This document shows, piece after piece, positions 22,720-32,081 of a stretch of 64,000 nucleotides of DNA. Made by a program: the position numbers and the translations under genes. Each line of letters starts with the position of its first letter. The stretch's first letter is position 1. Location of the stretch: positions 20,786 to 84,785 of the forward strand of contig LKHB01000057.1 in assembly GCA_001618615.1 (NCBI GenBank), given 5' to 3'. This stretch comes from Fermentibacter danicus. Its GTDB lineage: Bacteria; Fermentibacterota; Fermentibacteria; Fermentibacterales; Fermentibacteraceae. Below the pieces are notes generated by a model, which did not search any database, was not told the origin of the DNA, and saw nothing but the letters and a program-made list of their open reading frames with translations.

Positions 22720-24147
22720 CTATATGTTGAAGTAGAGGAAGTGTTCGATCGGATGAGGGTTTCCCCTCAGCATTGCGGTCTCCTCCCTCTTTACCTCTAC
22801 ATACGCGTCTATGAAATCCGGCTCGAACACTCCGTCCCGCTCCAGGAACTCCCTGTCATCCTCGAGGCTGTCCAACGCCTCGTCGAGACTCGTGGGGAGG
22901 ACCGGAAGTCCGGAATCGTCGTATCCGGGAGCGAAGACGTTGTCGTCTATGGGGCCGAATCCCATCTCCTCCGGCTTCATGTCCTTCCTGATGCCGTCGA
23001 TGACGGCCATCAGGATCGAGGCCATGCTGAGATAGGGATTGCCGGAGCCGTCCGGCACCCTGTACTCGAACCGCATCGACTCGGCGGTGCGGGCGTAGGC
23101 CGGCACCCTGATCGCGGCGCTCCTGTTGGCGCCGGAGAAGAACCTGTAGACGGGCGCCTCCATGTTCGGGACGAGCCTGTGGTAGCTGTTTATGGAGGGG
23201 TTTGTGAAGGCGCAGAGCGCTCGTGCATGGTGGAGTATCCCGGCGATGGCGCTGCGGGCCATGCCGCTCAGGCGGCAGTAGCCGTCCTCGCTGTAGAAGA
23301 CCCTCTCCTCGCCGTTCAGGAAGAACAGGTGGAAGTGCATCCCGTTCCCCGGCTCGCCCTTGATCGGCTTGGGCATGAAGGTCGCAGCCAGGTTGTGCTT
23401 GAGGGCGACGTTACGGATTATGTGCTTTGTGATCATCACGTTGTCGGCCGAGCTGAGGAACGGGGCGAAATCGACCTCCACCTCCACCTGGCCCATTCGG
23501 CCGGCCTCGTGGTGGTGGTATTTCACCTGTATCCCCGCCGCCGCCATCAGGGAGGCGATCTCCGCCCTGATGTCGTGCAGGCTGTCCACCGGGAACATCC
23601 TGTGGTAGGCGCTCGCGGTCTGGTGGAAAAGCCCCAGCGACTCGGGACAGGAAGCGTTTCTGTAGCTCTCGATGCTTCCCAGCTCGAACCCGGTCCTGCA
23701 GGGATCGTTACAGAAGTCCGCCTTGTCGAAGAGGTAGAACTCGAACTCGGGCGCCCAGAAGCTCTCGGTAGCCAGCCCGGAATCCCTGAGAAGATCCTGG
23801 GCCTTCCTCGCTACGCCCCTCGGATCCCTGGAGTAGGGCCTGCCCGTGTCGGGATGCACGATGTCGGCGATCAGACCGAGAGTGGGGTGTCTGGTGAAGG
23901 GATCGTCGAAGACCCGACGGGGGTCGGGGACCAGCGCCAGATCGCCCGCTTCGATCGGAGTCATGGCCGACAGGGTGGATCCGTCGAAGCCGACCCCGCG
24001 TGTGAACAGATCGGGCTTGATGCTCTTCGCCGAAAGAGTGACGTGACGCCAGCATCCGAGAACATCCGAGAATCTTATGTCGACTTCCTCGTAACCGCCC
24101 TCGGCAATCTTCTTGAGGAGCATCTGGACTATCCCAGCCGCTGTCAC
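22720..24147 (-). CDS. glnA: type I glutamine synthetase
   Basis: 475 residues. Makes glutamine from glutamate, ammonia and ATP; dodecamer expected. Visible are GVGFDGSTL, the metal ligands around EFEFYLFD, the KHHHE-type loop (VKYHHHEAGRMGQVEVEV), NGMHFHLF, and the glutamate-site NRSAAIRVP. The position of the adenylylated Tyr of enterobacterial GSI (NLYDLP) reads NVFAPG, so Tyr is replaced by Phe and adenylylation control is unlikely. The GTG start overlaps the ispG stop by 4 bp. Being in a translation/isoprenoid operon rather than next to glnB or ntr genes suggests non-classical regulation. Confidence 0.95.
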   Translation of the reverse strand: MTAAGIVQMLLKKIAEGGYEEVDIRFSDVLGCWRHVTLSAKSIKPDLFTRGVGFDGSTLSAMTPIEAGDLALVPDPRRVFDDPFTRHPTLGLIADIVHPDTGRPYSRDPRGVARKAQDLLRDSGLATESFWAPEFEFYLFDKADFCNDPCRTGFELGSIESYRNASCPESLGLFHQTASAYHRMFPVDSLHDIRAEIASLMAAAGIQVKYHHHEAGRMGQVEVEVDFAPFLSSADNVMITKHIIRNVALKHNLAATFMPKPIKGEPGNGMHFHLFFLNGEERVFYSEDGYCRLSGMARSAIAGILHHARALCAFTNPSINSYHRLVPNMEAPVYRFFSGANRSAAIRVPAYARTAESMRFEYRVPDGSGNPYLSMASILMAVIDGIRKDMKPEEMGFGPIDDNVFAPGYDDSGLPVLPTSLDEALDSLEDDREFLERDGVFEPDFIDAYVEVKREETAMLRGNPHPIEHFLYFNI

Positions 24148-25226
24148 CTTGCCGGACCTCCCTGTTTTTCTGCAAACCTGGAGAGTTCATGTTCGAGCCT
24201 GGAACGAATTTCACCGGGCTGGACCGTTCCCGGCAGCCTGCGACCGCCTTCGAAGAGGATCATGCCCGCAGGGCTGCCTATGACTGCGAAATCCGCCTCC
24301 CGGGCCTCGCCCGGGCCGTTCACCTCGCAACCCATCACGGCGACGGTAAAATCTCCCCTGATACGCCTGAGGATTCCCGACAGCTCCCCGGCGATCCCCG
24401 CGACATCTATCCTGGTTCTGGCGCATGTCGGGCAGCTCACGAGCCTGGGATGGATGCGGCCGAGCCCCAGGGAGGACAGGATCTCCCACGCGACGAAGGG
24501 CTCGTCCTCCGGTGGGCCCGACAGTGAAACCCTGATGGTGTCGCCGATGCCCCGCGCGAGCAGCAGCCCGATCGCCACCGAGCTTCTCACGGCTCCTTCG
24601 AGAGACGGACCCGCCTCGGTCACCCCCAGATGCAGAGGGCGGTCGCATTCCCGGGCGGCCCTGAGGTTCGCCTCGACCGTCGTCATCGGATCGCTTGCCT
24701 TGAGCGAGATGACGGTATCGGTGAAACCCGTCTCCGCGAGGAGCAGCAGATGCCTCTCGGCCGCCGCCCAGAGCGCGTCGGCGCCGGTGCCGAGTTTCTC
24801 CCGGATGTGCCCCGGGATGCTTCCCGAGTTGATGCCGACACGTATGGGGATGCCCCTGGAGGCGGCCTTCTCCGCGAGAACCCGCACATCCGCGGGCCGC
24901 TGAATGTTTCCCGGGTTGATGCGGAGCTTGGCCACGCCGGCTTCGACGGCGGCGACAGCCAGATCGTGACGGAAGTGGATGTCGGCCACGATCGGCACCC
25001 CGCTCTCGGCGACGATCCGATGGAGGGCGGCCGCCGAGGCTTCGTCGGGGACGGACACCCGGACTATCTGGGCGCCTGCTTCCACGAGGGAGCGTATCTG
25101 GGCGATCGTTGCGCCGGCGTCGGCGGTGGGAGTGTTGGTCATGGACTGGACCGAGATCGGGGCCCTCCCTCCGATCCGCACGGACCCGACCGTGACGCTC
25201 CTGCACCGTCTTCTTCGTATCCTCAT
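24144..25226 (-). CDS. ispG: 4-hydroxy-3-methylbut-2-enyl-diphosphate synthase IspG (GcpE)
   Basis: 360 residues, the penultimate enzyme of the non-mevalonate isoprenoid pathway, a [4Fe-4S] protein. The N-terminal APISVQSMTNTPTADAGAT and ADIHF are typical. The cluster ligands are in SCPTCARTRID (CxxC) and the C-terminal AVMGCEVNGPGEA (third Cys and the conserved NGPGE). ATG 25226 overlaps the prmC stop by 4 bp (ATGA), which decides the start although the frame is open to 25292. Presence of this gene implies the MEP pathway. Confidence 0.96.
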   Translation of the reverse strand: MRIRRRRCRSVTVGSVRIGGRAPISVQSMTNTPTADAGATIAQIRSLVEAGAQIVRVSVPDEASAAALHRIVAESGVPIVADIHFRHDLAVAAVEAGVAKLRINPGNIQRPADVRVLAEKAASRGIPIRVGINSGSIPGHIREKLGTGADALWAAAERHLLLLAETGFTDTVISLKASDPMTTVEANLRAARECDRPLHLGVTEAGPSLEGAVRSSVAIGLLLARGIGDTIRVSLSGPPEDEPFVAWEILSSLGLGRIHPRLVSCPTCARTRIDVAGIAGELSGILRRIRGDFTVAVMGCEVNGPGEAREADFAVIGSPAGMILFEGGRRLPGTVQPGEIRSRLEHELSRFAEKQGGPAR

Positions 25227-26062
25227 GTTCTCACTGCAGTAATCCAGCGTGGCCTCCCCGACAGATCCGCCCCGGCCCGGACCGAGGCCCATGTTCCAGC
25301 GGCGGACATCTCGTCGGCGAGAATCGCGGGCTGCCGCCCGGCGGCTTCCAGCGCGAGCACGCCCCCTCTTCGCAGGAGGCTGCCGGCTTCCTCGATGAGT
25401 CTTCGGATCAGGAGCATCCCGTCGGGGCCTCCGTCCAGGGATTCGCGCGGATCCGCCAGCCGTACCTCCGGCTCGAGAGAGTCGATTTCATCGGTGGGTA
25501 TGTATGGGAGATTCGCAACAATTCCGTCAAATCCAGCCCTGAAGGGACCGGTCAGGTCGCCGAGAATCCATAGGGGATCCGCGGGGGCGTGCAGGGCGGC
25601 GTTGCTGGAGGCGAGCGACAGCGCCCGCCGGGATATGTCGCAACCCGCCACTGTGCATTCCGGGAACTCGATCGCAAGGGTGATCGCGATGATCCCCGAG
25701 CCGGTGCCGACGTCGAGGAGTCTCGATGGCGACCCCGGAAGGCTGCTCAGGAAGGCCTCCACCGTCGCTTCGGTATCCTGGCGCGGTATCAGGGCGTCGG
25801 GGGACGAGAGGAATCTCCGGCCCATGAACCACGCCTCGCCCGTCACATGCTGGAGGGGAGTCCTGCCCGCCCTGGCGGCTGCGAGCGACAGAAACTCTTC
25901 GAGTCTGTCGGCCGGCAGAACGGAGGTTGCCGCCATGTGCATCTCGTAACGCTCCAGGCCGAGCACGCGCATGAGCAGGAGTTCGGAATCCACGGCCGGC
26001 TCACCGCATCCAGCCTCCCCGAGCATCCGGGCGGCGGTGCGGAGAGCATCTTTCACAGTCAT
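25223..26062 (-). CDS. prmC: peptide-chain release factor N5-glutamine methyltransferase
   Basis: 279 residues; methylates the Gln of the GGQ motif in release factors, fitting its overlap with prfA just upstream. The SAM-binding LLDVGTGSGIIAITLA lies near residue 115. The catalytic N-P-P-Y motif reads NLPY in GIVANLPYIPTDEID, a variant known in some bacterial PrmC proteins. The N-terminal helical domain (PLQHVTGEAWFMGRRF) is complete. ATG overlaps the prfA stop by 4 bp. Confidence 0.95.
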   Translation of the reverse strand: MTVKDALRTAARMLGEAGCGEPAVDSELLLMRVLGLERYEMHMAATSVLPADRLEEFLSLAAARAGRTPLQHVTGEAWFMGRRFLSSPDALIPRQDTEATVEAFLSSLPGSPSRLLDVGTGSGIIAITLAIEFPECTVAGCDISRRALSLASSNAALHAPADPLWILGDLTGPFRAGFDGIVANLPYIPTDEIDSLEPEVRLADPRESLDGGPDGMLLIRRLIEEAGSLLRRGGVLALEAAGRQPAILADEMSAAGTWASVRAGADLSGRPRWITAVRT

Positions 26063-27141
26063 GCCGGGTGGTGTCCGCCGGATGCGCGCTCCGCCATGAG
26101 CCTGTCCTGCTCGTAGGTTGTGAGGGCATCGATGATGGCGTCGAGATCGCCGGCCATGACCTGTTCGAGGTTGTGGACGGTGAGGTGGATCCGGTGGTCG
26201 GTGACCCTGGACTGGGGGAAGTTGTAGGTGCGGATCTTCGCGCTCCTGTCACCGGAGCCCACCATGGACCGCCTCGTGGACGCCCTCTCCGATTCGGCCT
26301 CCTCCTGCATCATGGCGAGCAGCCTCGAGGCGAGAACCTTCATCGCCTTGGTCTTGTTCTTGTGCTGGCTCTTCTCGTCCTGGCAGGTCACGACCAGCCC
26401 GGACGGGATATGCGTGATCCTGACCGCGGAATCGGTCGTATTGACGCTCTGCCCTCCGGGACCGGTGGACCTGTAGACATCGACCTTCATGTCCTCCGGT
26501 CTGATGTCGATCTCGACCTCCTCGGCCTCCGGAAGGACGGCCACCGTGCAGGCGGAGGTGTGTATCCTTCCCTGCGCCTCGGTTTCGGGCACCCTCTGAA
26601 CCCGGTGAACCCCGGCCTCGTATTTCATCCGGCCATAGACCCCCTCGCCCGAGAGCGAGAAGGCTATCTCCTTGAAGCCGCCCTTCTCGGAAGGCCTGCT
26701 TCCGAGGACCTCCACCCTCCAGCCGTTCCTGGAGGCGTAGGCCGAATACATCCGGAATACGTCCGCGGCGAAGAGGGCCGCCTCCTCGCCTCCGGTCCCT
26801 CCGCGAATCTCCACTATTACGTTCCTGCCCTCGTTCTCGTCCCTGGGCAGGAGCATCCGCTTGAGTTTGTCCTCGAGCACCGCCCGGCGGCTCATAGCCT
26901 CCGGAAGCTCGCCCCTCGCCATCTCGGCCAGCTCGGCGTCGTCTCCTTCGGCGGCCTCCTCGAGTTCCGCGATCAGCGTTTTCAAGGAAGACAGGGACTC
27001 GATCGCCCCTCGTATCCTGACAAGACAGGATCTCTCGGAAGACAGGGTTCTTATGGCCGAGGGACTCCTCTGCGTCTCCGGCCGGCACAACTGCTCGTCT
27101 ATCTCGGCGATCCTCTCGAGGATGCCATGAAGTTCATTCAT
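26059..27141 (-). CDS. prfA: peptide chain release factor 1
   Basis: 360 residues, normal RF1 length; reads UAA and UAG. The catalytic GGQ is in STGPGGQSVNTTDSAV near residue 230. Typical segments are EIRGGTGGEEAALFA, KYEAGVHRVQRVPETE, GRIHTSACTVAVLPE, and the C-terminal PSGLVVTCQDEKSQHKNK that distinguishes RF1 from RF2. The start overlaps the DUF1385 gene by 8 bp. The order DUF1385-prfA-prmC recurs in Firmicutes and other phyla. Confidence 0.97.
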   Translation of the reverse strand: MNELHGILERIAEIDEQLCRPETQRSPSAIRTLSSERSCLVRIRGAIESLSSLKTLIAELEEAAEGDDAELAEMARGELPEAMSRRAVLEDKLKRMLLPRDENEGRNVIVEIRGGTGGEEAALFAADVFRMYSAYASRNGWRVEVLGSRPSEKGGFKEIAFSLSGEGVYGRMKYEAGVHRVQRVPETEAQGRIHTSACTVAVLPEAEEVEIDIRPEDMKVDVYRSTGPGGQSVNTTDSAVRITHIPSGLVVTCQDEKSQHKNKTKAMKVLASRLLAMMQEEAESERASTRRSMVGSGDRSAKIRTYNFPQSRVTDHRIHLTVHNLEQVMAGDLDAIIDALTTYEQDRLMAERASGGHHPA

Positions 27142-28111
27142 CGGAGACCGCCATCGTCACTCCGGGGCCCGGATCCTCTCCCATGGCCAGGCGGAGGGCT
27201 GCAACGGCGACTTCGACCTCGGCCCTGCCTGCCTTCCGCGTGGTGAAACGCTGCAGCAGGAGCCCGGGCCAGGCCATGGCACGCGCCAGCTTCGACCTTT
27301 CGAGATTCCTGTCGACCAGTCTGAGTATCTCATAGGAGAATCCCATCACGACGGGGAGAAGGGGGAGATGGTAAAGCGTGCGCCAGTGGGCCGCAGGCTG
27401 TCTGTCCAGGACGAAGGCCACTCCGGCGTCCAACATCGCGTAGAACACGACGGACATGAGCATGACAAGGAAAAGGAAGCTGGTACCGCAGCGCTGGTGT
27501 CTGGGGTCCTGGTTCTCACCAGCCGCCACGAGGTCCGACGCGCCGCTCTCCCAGGCGTGGATCGTCTGATGCTCGGCTCCGTGGAAAGTGAAGACCCTGC
27601 GGATCTCCGGGATCAGTGAGATGCCCGCCACGTAGGCGAAGAAGCCGACTATTCTCGTGCAGCCGGCGACGAGGTTTATCACGAAGTGCTTGTCGCTCAC
27701 GAGCATCCCGAGACGGATGGGGAGCCAGCCGAAAATGACCAGCGCGGCAGCCGCCGCGATCACGGTCGAGAGGGTGGACTCGCCCCGTCCCTCCTTCCCT
27801 GAACCGGTGGACTGGGGGACCACCGCCTCCGCGGACCAGTTGAGGGCCGTCATCCCCATTCTCAGCGAATCGATCAGGGAGGCGGCTCCTCTGAAGACAG
27901 GCTTCTTCCAGATGGGGTTCCGTGATGAGAGCGGCTTCACATCGAGGATCCGGCCGGTTATCGAACCGTCGGGCATGCGGACCGCCACGGCGGCCCTTGT
28001 GGAGGACCGCATCATCACGCCCTCGATTACGGCTTGGCCTCCGGCCTTCTCGAGCGAGCCGGGACGGACGCACGCCTCTGGCGTGAGTGAAGTACCGCCG
28101 TTTTCAGCCAT
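27134..28111 (-). CDS. DUF1385 (YqhQ-like) membrane protein
   Basis: 325 residues. The diagnostic N-terminus is GGQAVIEGVMMRSSTRAAVA, followed by several hydrophobic helices (about 110-135, 145-170, 205-230, 240-265) and the conserved FTFHGAEHQTIHAWE and HQRCGTSFLFLV motifs. DUF1385 proteins are integral membrane proteins of unknown biochemical role, often encoded next to rpmE and prfA, as here. GTG/ATG start 28111 lies 39 bp after the rpmE stop. Confidence 0.92.
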   Translation of the reverse strand: MAENGGTSLTPEACVRPGSLEKAGGQAVIEGVMMRSSTRAAVAVRMPDGSITGRILDVKPLSSRNPIWKKPVFRGAASLIDSLRMGMTALNWSAEAVVPQSTGSGKEGRGESTLSTVIAAAAALVIFGWLPIRLGMLVSDKHFVINLVAGCTRIVGFFAYVAGISLIPEIRRVFTFHGAEHQTIHAWESGASDLVAAGENQDPRHQRCGTSFLFLVMLMSVVFYAMLDAGVAFVLDRQPAAHWRTLYHLPLLPVVMGFSYEILRLVDRNLERSKLARAMAWPGLLLQRFTTRKAGRAEVEVAVAALRLAMGEDPGPGVTMAVSDE

Positions 28112-28150
28112 TGACTCCAGAATGCCGGACCTGCCCGGCGGGGGAGGGGG

Positions 28151-28366
28151 CTACTTCCCGGTGTCTTCCTTGCGGCCGTATTTCCTGTTGTACTTGTCGA
28201 CCATGCCAGCCGAGTCGATCAGCTTCTGCTTGCCCGTATAGAATGGGTGGCAGCTCGAGCAGATGTCGAACTTCACGTCTCCGGATGTCGACCGGGTATG
28301 GATCACGTTGCCGCATGCACACGAGAACACGGCCTTTTCGTACTTCGGATGGATGTCCTTCTTCAA
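28151..28366 (-). CDS. rpmE: 50S ribosomal protein L31 (zinc type)
   Basis: 71 residues. It begins MKKDIHPKYEKAVFSCACG and carries Cys16 and Cys18 plus the CSSC pair (36 and 39), the zinc-binding form of L31, followed by HPFYTGKQKLID. The start codon is TTG with AAGGAG 9 nt upstream. It is located just downstream of rho and upstream of DUF1385-prfA, an arrangement seen in several phyla. Confidence 0.97.
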   Translation of the reverse strand: MKKDIHPKYEKAVFSCACGNVIHTRSTSGDVKFDICSSCHPFYTGKQKLIDSAGMVDKYNRKYGRKEDTGK

Positions 28367-28414
28367 GTCGGGCGCTCCTTCTTATGGATTCAAAGTCTTA
28401 TGGGATGCGGGGCA

Positions 28415-29695
28415 TCATTGGGACATGCTTGCCATCGCGTCAAGGAATCTCTTGTTGGACTTGTGCTGGGAAATCTGTTTCTTCAGAAGTTCCATGGCCT
28501 CGACCGGATTGAGATCGACCAGGATCTTGCGCATGATCCAGACCTTGCTGAGGATGTCCTCGTCGAGCAGGAGTTCCTCGCGCCTAGTGCCGGACTTGGT
28601 GATGTCTATGGCCGGGAAGACTCTGCGGTCGGCAAGGCGGCGGTCCAGCACTATCTCGCTGTTGCCGGTGCCCTTGAACTCCTCGAAGATGACCTCGTCC
28701 ATCCTGCTGCCGGTGTCGACCAGAGCGGTGCCCACGATGGTCAGGCTTCCGCCCTCCTCGACCTTCCGCGCTGCGCCGAAGAACCTCTTCGGCCGCTGAA
28801 GGGCGTTGGAGTCCACGCCGCCGGACAGGATCTTGCCGGAGTGGGGGATGACCGTGTTGTTCGCCCTCGCCAGCCTTGTGATCGAGTCGAGGAGGATCAC
28901 CACGTCGTGCCCGCTCTCCACCATCCTCTTGGCCTTTTCGAGAACGATGTCCGCGACCTGCACGTGCCGCTTCGGCGCCTCGTCGAAGGTCGAGCTTATC
29001 ACTTCGCCCTTCACGTTGCGCTTCATGTCCGTGACCTCCTCCGGCCTCTCGTCGATGAGCAGTACGATGAGTACGACCTCGGGATGGTTGATGGCTATGC
29101 TGTTGGCTATGTGCTGAAGGAGGATGGTCTTGCCGGCGCGGGGAGGCGATACGATCAGGGCTCGCTGGCCCTTGCCCAGAGGAGTCAGCAGGTCCATTAT
29201 GCGGCCGCTGTACTCCTCGGAGTCGTGCTCCAGTATGAACCGTTCGTTCGGGTAGTACGGCGTGAGTTCGTCGAAGTTGCGCCTGGTTCTCGCGAGGTCG
29301 GGGCTCTTCTGGTTTACGGTTTCCACCCGGAGGAGAGCGAGGTATTTCTCTCCCTCCTTGGGCTGCCTCACCTGGCCCGATATCGTGTCTCCGGTGAGGA
29401 GGCCGAATCTCTTTATCTGAGAGGGTGATACGTATATGTCGTTGGTTCCGGGGAGATAGTTGGAATCCGCGCCGCGGAGGAAGCCGTATCCCTCGGGGAG
29501 GGTTTCCAGAACGCCCGTTGCGAATTCGAGGCCGTTCTTCTCGGTCTGACTCTCGAGCATCATCTGGATGAGATCGCGCTTCCTGGAGCCCGCGATGCCC
29601 TTGATCTCCATGCTCTTTGCCATGGCCTGGAGTTCGACCAGCGTCTTGCTCTCGAGATCGGACAGGGAATGACCGTCGAGCGGCTTCTCTACCAT
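28415..29695 (-). CDS. rho: transcription termination factor Rho
   Basis: 426 residues, hexameric RNA-dependent ATPase that ends transcription. An N-terminal Rho_N helix domain (LESKTLVELQAMAKSMEI), an RNA-binding cold-shock-like domain (GYGFLRGADSNYLPG, DIYVSPSQIKRFGL), Walker A SPPRAGKTIL and Walker B VVILLDSITRLARANN are all in place, as are Q/R-loop sequences. ATG 29695 has AGAGGAACT upstream; the frame extends to 29788 without a site. First gene of an 8 kb minus-strand operon. Its presence matters because several operons here lack obvious intrinsic terminators. Confidence 0.97.
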   Translation of the reverse strand: MVEKPLDGHSLSDLESKTLVELQAMAKSMEIKGIAGSRKRDLIQMMLESQTEKNGLEFATGVLETLPEGYGFLRGADSNYLPGTNDIYVSPSQIKRFGLLTGDTISGQVRQPKEGEKYLALLRVETVNQKSPDLARTRRNFDELTPYYPNERFILEHDSEEYSGRIMDLLTPLGKGQRALIVSPPRAGKTILLQHIANSIAINHPEVVLIVLLIDERPEEVTDMKRNVKGEVISSTFDEAPKRHVQVADIVLEKAKRMVESGHDVVILLDSITRLARANNTVIPHSGKILSGGVDSNALQRPKRFFGAARKVEEGGSLTIVGTALVDTGSRMDEVIFEEFKGTGNSEIVLDRRLADRRVFPAIDITKSGTRREELLLDEDILSKVWIMRKILVDLNPVEAMELLKKQISQHKSNKRFLDAMASMSQ

Positions 29696-29973
29696 AGTTC
29701 CTCTATCGTTTCGGGTGTCGGATTGAATTGGGAGCGTTCGCCTTCCCCGGGCCAGCCTCGGGAACCGCAACCTGTCTGAACATATCATCGATCTGGCAAG
29801 CAGTTACAGAATAGAGCAGACCGGAAAGCAATCGATACATTGTCCCAAGCCCGCACCCCGTCAAGTCCTTGAGACATGGAGGCTGCATCCGTGCTGCCGG
29901 TCTGCCGGGGATTCGACATAGTCGCTCCATCGGGAGGGGTGCAGAATTTGGACCAGATTTTAAAAGCGATCTG

Positions 29974-31575
29974 ATGAAACTGGCGAAGTGGAGTCCGGTG
30001 CGAGTGGCGGCGGTGGCCGCGGGGCTGCTCGTCGCAGTGGGCTCTTCCGTATGGGCTCTGGAGGCGGAGGCCGACGGCGGGCCCGGTGCCGCGATGTGGG
30101 CCGCCTCGGCCCTGCTCGCGGCTGCAGCAGCCTCCGTCGTGTTCCGGGAGCAAAGGTCCGGCGGCGCCCCGTCCTGGCCCCGGACGCTGACGGCGGCCCT
30201 CCTGTGCTTCTCGGCCGTCAGGCTGTCCGGCGGATACGGAGCATTATCGGCTCCGCTCTACCTGGTCCTCCTGGCCTGGATGGCCCACCCCGCCGTCGAT
30301 GGCCCGGCTCTGGAGACGGGGGCGACGCTCGGCCTCCTGGAGGGGCTGTTCCCGCTTCTGTCCGGCAGGCTCCTCTCCCCCGACCTCATGAGCCGCGTGG
30401 CCGCCGGCGCGATACCATTCATCACTCTGCCCGCCTCCGCAGCCGTCTTCGAATGGATGGCCCGGGGACGGGTGCACGGCCTTTCCGGAAGGACGGGCGA
30501 AGCCGCGACGGAAACCGGATCTTCCGCCTCCGGAGAATCCTCCGGTCTCATCGAGCGGACTTCCGGATTCGTCAGGACGCTGGCCCGGGCGGGGAACCTG
30601 GGCGGGGCCATACACGTCACAGCCGTCTGGCTGGCCGACTCCGGAAGCGATCTCACCGTGACCGTGGGGCTGCTGTCCTCCGACGGGGAGAGTCTCGATG
30701 TCTACGAATCCCTGGGGCCGCTCTCGTCGGGCAGGGTAGGGGGAAACTTCGACCTGGAGGGCTCCGTGGCGGGATGGACCATTAAGAGCCGGAAGTCGGT
30801 ATCCCGCGACGGACTCGCCGGCGGCGGGCGCCCGGTCACCACCCTCTCCCGGACGGATCCCTCCTCCTCCAGGTGCGGCAGTTGTTCCGCCGCTCCTCTC
30901 ACGATCTCGGACAGGAGCATCGGGATGATCCTGGTCGAATCCCCTGTGGAGGACGGGACGGGTCCACTGATCGCGGAGGCGCTGGAGGTCTCGTCGAGCC
31001 TCCTCGGCCTGGCGATCGAGAAGATCCTGCTGCGCGAGCAGAAGAGGGATCTCGAAACTCGCGAAGGACTTACGGGGCTCCAGCGCCTCCCGGACTTCAT
31101 GGACTTCGTCCGGAGGACGTCCAGGGACGTTTACAGGTTCGGCCGCAGCATGGCCCTTTTCGTCGTGGGGATCGACTCGCTCGAGGAGGTCAATTCCTCG
31201 CTCGGCTACAGGAGCGGTGACAGGCTTCTCAAGGTCTGCGCGGACTGCCTGTCCGGCATCGCCGGGCCGGACGCCGCCGTCACCCGGCTCTCCGGAGCCA
31301 AGTTCGCGGTCTGCATGCCGGGCATGGACCAGGCCGCCGCCGAAGCCTTCGCCGAGAGCGCCATGAGGAGCTTCGCCTCCCTGCGGGTGAGTTGCGGATC
31401 CGACGAAGTCTCTCCCCGGGTGGTGATCGGAGGTGCGGTGACCAGGAACGAGAGAAGGGTGGAGGCCCTCTGCGGCGAGGCTTCCAGAGCCATGGCCGGG
31501 GCGAGGTCTCTGCCCGCAGGATTCCAGGTCACCGTTCTCCTGGCCGTCCCGGGGCAGGGAGGGGCGAGGCCGTGA
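29974..31575 (+). CDS. membrane protein with GAF-like and degenerate GGDEF domains
   Basis: 533 residues. Four or five N-terminal hydrophobic segments (about 9-28, 38-58, 65-100, 110-160), a GAF-like middle (about 185-345), and a C-terminal GGDEF-fold domain: FRYGRSMALF-like FGRSMALFVVGIDSLEEVN, LGYRSGDRLLK, then RLSGAKFAVCMPG where the active loop RxGGDEF should be. The GG(D/E)EF signature is lost, so it is probably not a diguanylate cyclase but may bind nucleotide or act as a sensor. The ATG at 29974 has no clear ribosome site, so the start is uncertain. Coupled to the VanZ gene by a GTGA overlap. Confidence 0.7.
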   Translation: MKLAKWSPVRVAAVAAGLLVAVGSSVWALEAEADGGPGAAMWAASALLAAAAASVVFREQRSGGAPSWPRTLTAALLCFSAVRLSGGYGALSAPLYLVLLAWMAHPAVDGPALETGATLGLLEGLFPLLSGRLLSPDLMSRVAAGAIPFITLPASAAVFEWMARGRVHGLSGRTGEAATETGSSASGESSGLIERTSGFVRTLARAGNLGGAIHVTAVWLADSGSDLTVTVGLLSSDGESLDVYESLGPLSSGRVGGNFDLEGSVAGWTIKSRKSVSRDGLAGGGRPVTTLSRTDPSSSRCGSCSAAPLTISDRSIGMILVESPVEDGTGPLIAEALEVSSSLLGLAIEKILLREQKRDLETREGLTGLQRLPDFMDFVRRTSRDVYRFGRSMALFVVGIDSLEEVNSSLGYRSGDRLLKVCADCLSGIAGPDAAVTRLSGAKFAVCMPGMDQAAAEAFAESAMRSFASLRVSCGSDEVSPRVVIGGAVTRNERRVEALCGEASRAMAGARSLPAGFQVTVLLAVPGQGGARP

Positions 31576-31973
31576 AGACGCTGTATCGACTTCTGCTGGT
31601 CGCCATTCTCGTCACAATCTGGGTGCTCAGCGACGATCCCGCCCCGACTCTGCTGCCGCCTCTCTTCCCCTATCAGGACAAGCTGCTGCATTTCCTCGAG
31701 TATGCGGCCCTCGGTTTCGCCACGGGGCTCAACCTGGATCTGTTCAGGCGGTCCCGTGCCGCGGCCCTCGCGTTCGGGGTGATCTGGGCCGGTCTGGACG
31801 AAGTGCATCAGTCCTTCGTCCCCGGAAGGGACTGCTCGATCGGCGATTTCCTGGCTGATTGCGCAGGCCTGGCCGGCGGATTCGCGCTCTGCATCCTCAT
31901 GGCGCGGAGGACTGGCCGACTGCGGATCGTTGAGCTTATGTTCCGGAAGAAACGGAATGAAAGCGGCTATTGA
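31572..31973 (+). CDS. VanZ-family membrane protein
   Basis: 133 residues with four predicted helices (about 5-20, 37-53, 62-80, 92-110). The VanZ family signatures are DKLLHFLEYAALGFATG and DEVHQSFVPGRDCSIGDFLADCAG. VanZ-like proteins are small membrane proteins of unclear role, some linked to lipid or glycopeptide response. The GTG start overlaps the GGDEF-like gene stop by 4 bp. The stop codon lies inside the -35 box of the next promoter. Confidence 0.9.
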   Translation: MKTLYRLLLVAILVTIWVLSDDPAPTLLPPLFPYQDKLLHFLEYAALGFATGLNLDLFRRSRAAALAFGVIWAGLDEVHQSFVPGRDCSIGDFLADCAGLAGGFALCILMARRTGRLRIVELMFRKKRNESGY

Positions 31974-31998
31974 CACCGCTTCACCGTCGGGGTACGAT
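31970..31998 (+). promoter_or_regulatory. sigma70-like promoter of the lipoprotein-LysM pair
   Basis: TTGACA (31970-31975), 17 bp spacer, TACGAT (31993-31998): 6/6 and 4/6 matches. It overlaps the stop codon of the VanZ gene and gives a leader of about 75 nt. Confidence 0.65.
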
Positions 31999-32081
31999 CT
32001 TCATCCGACAGGGGTTGTTTTCATCTTTGTTCCAGGGTCCATCACAGTCATTTCAGACAAGTTGAGAGGAGGTTCCCGGAT

